Shown: positions 6,030 to 6,888 of the stretch, piece by piece
How the letters are laid out: every line of letters begins with the position of its first letter
How positions within the stretch are numbered: the stretch's first letter is position 1
From: an uncultured Treponema sp.
GTDB taxonomy: Bacteria; Spirochaetota; Spirochaetia; Treponematales; Treponemataceae
Direction of reading: 5' to 3'
Assembly (NCBI GenBank): GCA_946538875.1
Contig: CAMNHD010000083.1
Location: 1-6,888, forward strand
DNA length: 6,888 bases
Translations under genes and position numbers: made by a program
Notes under the pieces: model-generated
The model's input: only the letters and a program-made list of their open reading frames with translations
Database searches by the model: none
Told to the model about the DNA's origin: nothing

Positions 6030-6587
6030 TTATATTTTTTCAACCTGAAGGAAGTCAACCTCGACCGGAGTCTGACGACCAAAGATTTCCATATTTACAC
6101 GGAGCTTATTCTTGTCCAAATCAACTGCTTCGATTGTACCGGCAAATGATGCGAAAGGTCCGTCTGTAACCTTGACTTTTTCTCCAATCTCAAAGCTCTG
6201 CTTGATACGGACAGTCTTTTCGCCCTTAATCTCACCAGTCTGCTGAAGAAGCTTCTTGGCTTCGTCCTGAGTAATCGGTCTGGGGCGTTCATTTGGATTT
6301 ACACCGACAAAACCGTTGACTCCACGGATATGACGGACAGCATTGCATGCCACTTTCCAGCCAAGCTGCGGCAAATCCATTTCAAGCATAATGTAACCGG
6401 GAATAAGCAGTGAACGGTGTGTCTTTTTCTTACCGTCCTTTACTTCAGTGACTTCTTCCATCGGAACCTTTACAGTTGTGATTACCTTTGCAAGCTCTTC
6501 ATCGTCACCCAACATCTTGATGAGTTCTTTTTCGATTTTCTGCTCATAACCTGTAAAAGTCTGGATAATGTACCAATTCTTAGACAT
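6030..6587 (-). CDS. nusG: Transcription termination/antitermination factor NusG
   Basis: NusG binds the clamp of RNA polymerase, reduces pausing, helps Rho-dependent termination and can link polymerase to the leading ribosome through S10. The 185-residue protein has the normal bacterial length. Residues 3-110 form the NGN domain, starting KNWYIIQTFTGYE and including LLIPGYIMLEM (60-70), the polymerase-binding face. A linker follows, then the KOW domain at about 132-185, with FEIGEKVKVTDGPFASFAG and the NusG signature IFGRQTPVEV at 168-177. No domain II insertion is present. The ATG at 6587 has AAGG seven bases upstream, and secE ends 31 bases before it. A terminator-like hairpin lies just after the stop, so part of the transcription may end before rplK. 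Confidence 0.98.
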   Translation of the reverse strand: MSKNWYIIQTFTGYEQKIEKELIKMLGDDEELAKVITTVKVPMEEVTEVKDGKKKTHRSLLIPGYIMLEMDLPQLGWKVACNAVRHIRGVNGFVGVNPNERPRPITQDEAKKLLQQTGEIKGEKTVRIKQSFEIGEKVKVTDGPFASFAGTIEAVDLDKNKLRVNMEIFGRQTPVEVDFLQVEKI

Positions 6588-6618
6588 CAGCTTACCTTAC
6601 AAAAATTACAAAAAGAGC

Positions 6619-6807
6619 CTATTTGCTCAGAAACACCAGACGCAAACCTTCTGTAAACAGCCAGTCCAATCCACCGAGGACTACCGCAATACAAATGGTG
6701 GACAAAAGGACAACTTTTACTGAAGAAAGCACCTGCTCGCGTGAGGGCCAGGAAACCTTCTTAAGTTCTGCCACACATTCCTTGCAAAACTGAAAAATCT
6801 TTTTCAT
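6619..6807 (-). CDS. secE: Preprotein translocase subunit SecE
   Basis: SecE is the small clamp subunit of the SecYEG channel in the inner membrane and stabilises SecY during protein export. The 62-residue product is the short, single-span form found in most bacteria, unlike the three-span E. coli form. Residues about 4-30 form the cytoplasmic amphipathic helix with the family signature AELKKVSWPSREQV (residues 13-26). Residues about 31-52 are the hydrophobic transmembrane helix, followed by a short outer tail ending LSK. The ATG at 6807 is preceded by GAGG seven bases upstream. Position (tRNA-Trp upstream, nusG 31 bases downstream) agrees with the usual secE-nusG pair. Nothing looks truncated. 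Confidence 0.96.
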   Translation of the reverse strand: MKKIFQFCKECVAELKKVSWPSREQVLSSVKVVLLSTICIAVVLGGLDWLFTEGLRLVFLSK

Positions 6808-6834
6808 CTTTCATCCTCGTATTAAAATAAGTTA

Positions 6835-6888
6835 CAGGCCAGGCAGGACTCGAACCCGCGACAACCGGTTTTGGAGACCGGGACTCTA
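6835..6888 (-). tRNA. tRNA-Trp (anticodon CCA), 5' part cut off by window edge
   Basis: This is the 3' 54 bases of a tRNA. On the minus strand the anticodon arm is a 5-bp stem CCGGT/ACCGG closing the 7-base loop CTCCAAA, with anticodon CCA at 6872-6874, which reads UGG (Trp). The T arm is GCGGG/CCTGC (one G-U pair) around loop TTCGAGT, followed by the 3' acceptor strand CTGGCCT and discriminator G at 6835. The CCA tail is not encoded (TAAC follows), so a CCA-adding enzyme must supply it. The D arm and 5' acceptor strand lie outside the window. secE begins only 27 bases downstream with no terminator between, so the tRNA is probably cut from a shared transcript; tRNA-Trp before secE-nusG is a common bacterial arrangement. 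Confidence 0.95.

Overview
The window is the tRNA-Trp - secE - nusG - rplK - rplA - rplJ - rplL - rpoB cluster of a bacterium. Every gene reads on the minus strand, so transcription runs from position 6888 towards 1. Protein detail points to a spirochaete of the genus Treponema: the L1, L11 and RpoB sequences closely resemble the treponemal ones I recall, and RpoB carries the Asn that marks rifampicin-tolerant spirochaetes. I cannot name the species.

Layout in transcription order. 6888-6835 is the 3' part of tRNA-Trp(CCA). 6807-6619 is secE (single-span SecE) and 6587-6030 is nusG. 6029-5828 is a 202-base gap with a terminator-like hairpin, a weak promoter candidate and a compact folded element that may be the L1 feedback site. 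Then come rplK (L11), rplA (L1) and rplJ (L10), each overlapping the next by one base (TAATG). After rplJ there is a 157-base gap rich in hairpins, then rplL (L7/L12). A 316-base gap with no gene but several inverted and direct repeats leads into rpoB, which starts at 3274 and runs off the left edge with 1091 codons present.

The products work together. L11, L1, L10 and L7/L12 build the two mobile stalks of the 50S subunit, NusG couples RNA polymerase to elongation control, SecE is part of the protein translocon, and RpoB is the polymerase beta subunit. The genes are ordinary. The interest lies in the three gaps, which sit where ribosomal-protein feedback and transcription attenuation act in other bacteria but are arranged differently here. 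There is no room for an L10 leader before rplJ, while the rplJ-rplL gap is long, structured and holds a possible upstream reading frame overlapping the rplL start. No mobile element, CRISPR array, phage gene or foreign cargo was seen.
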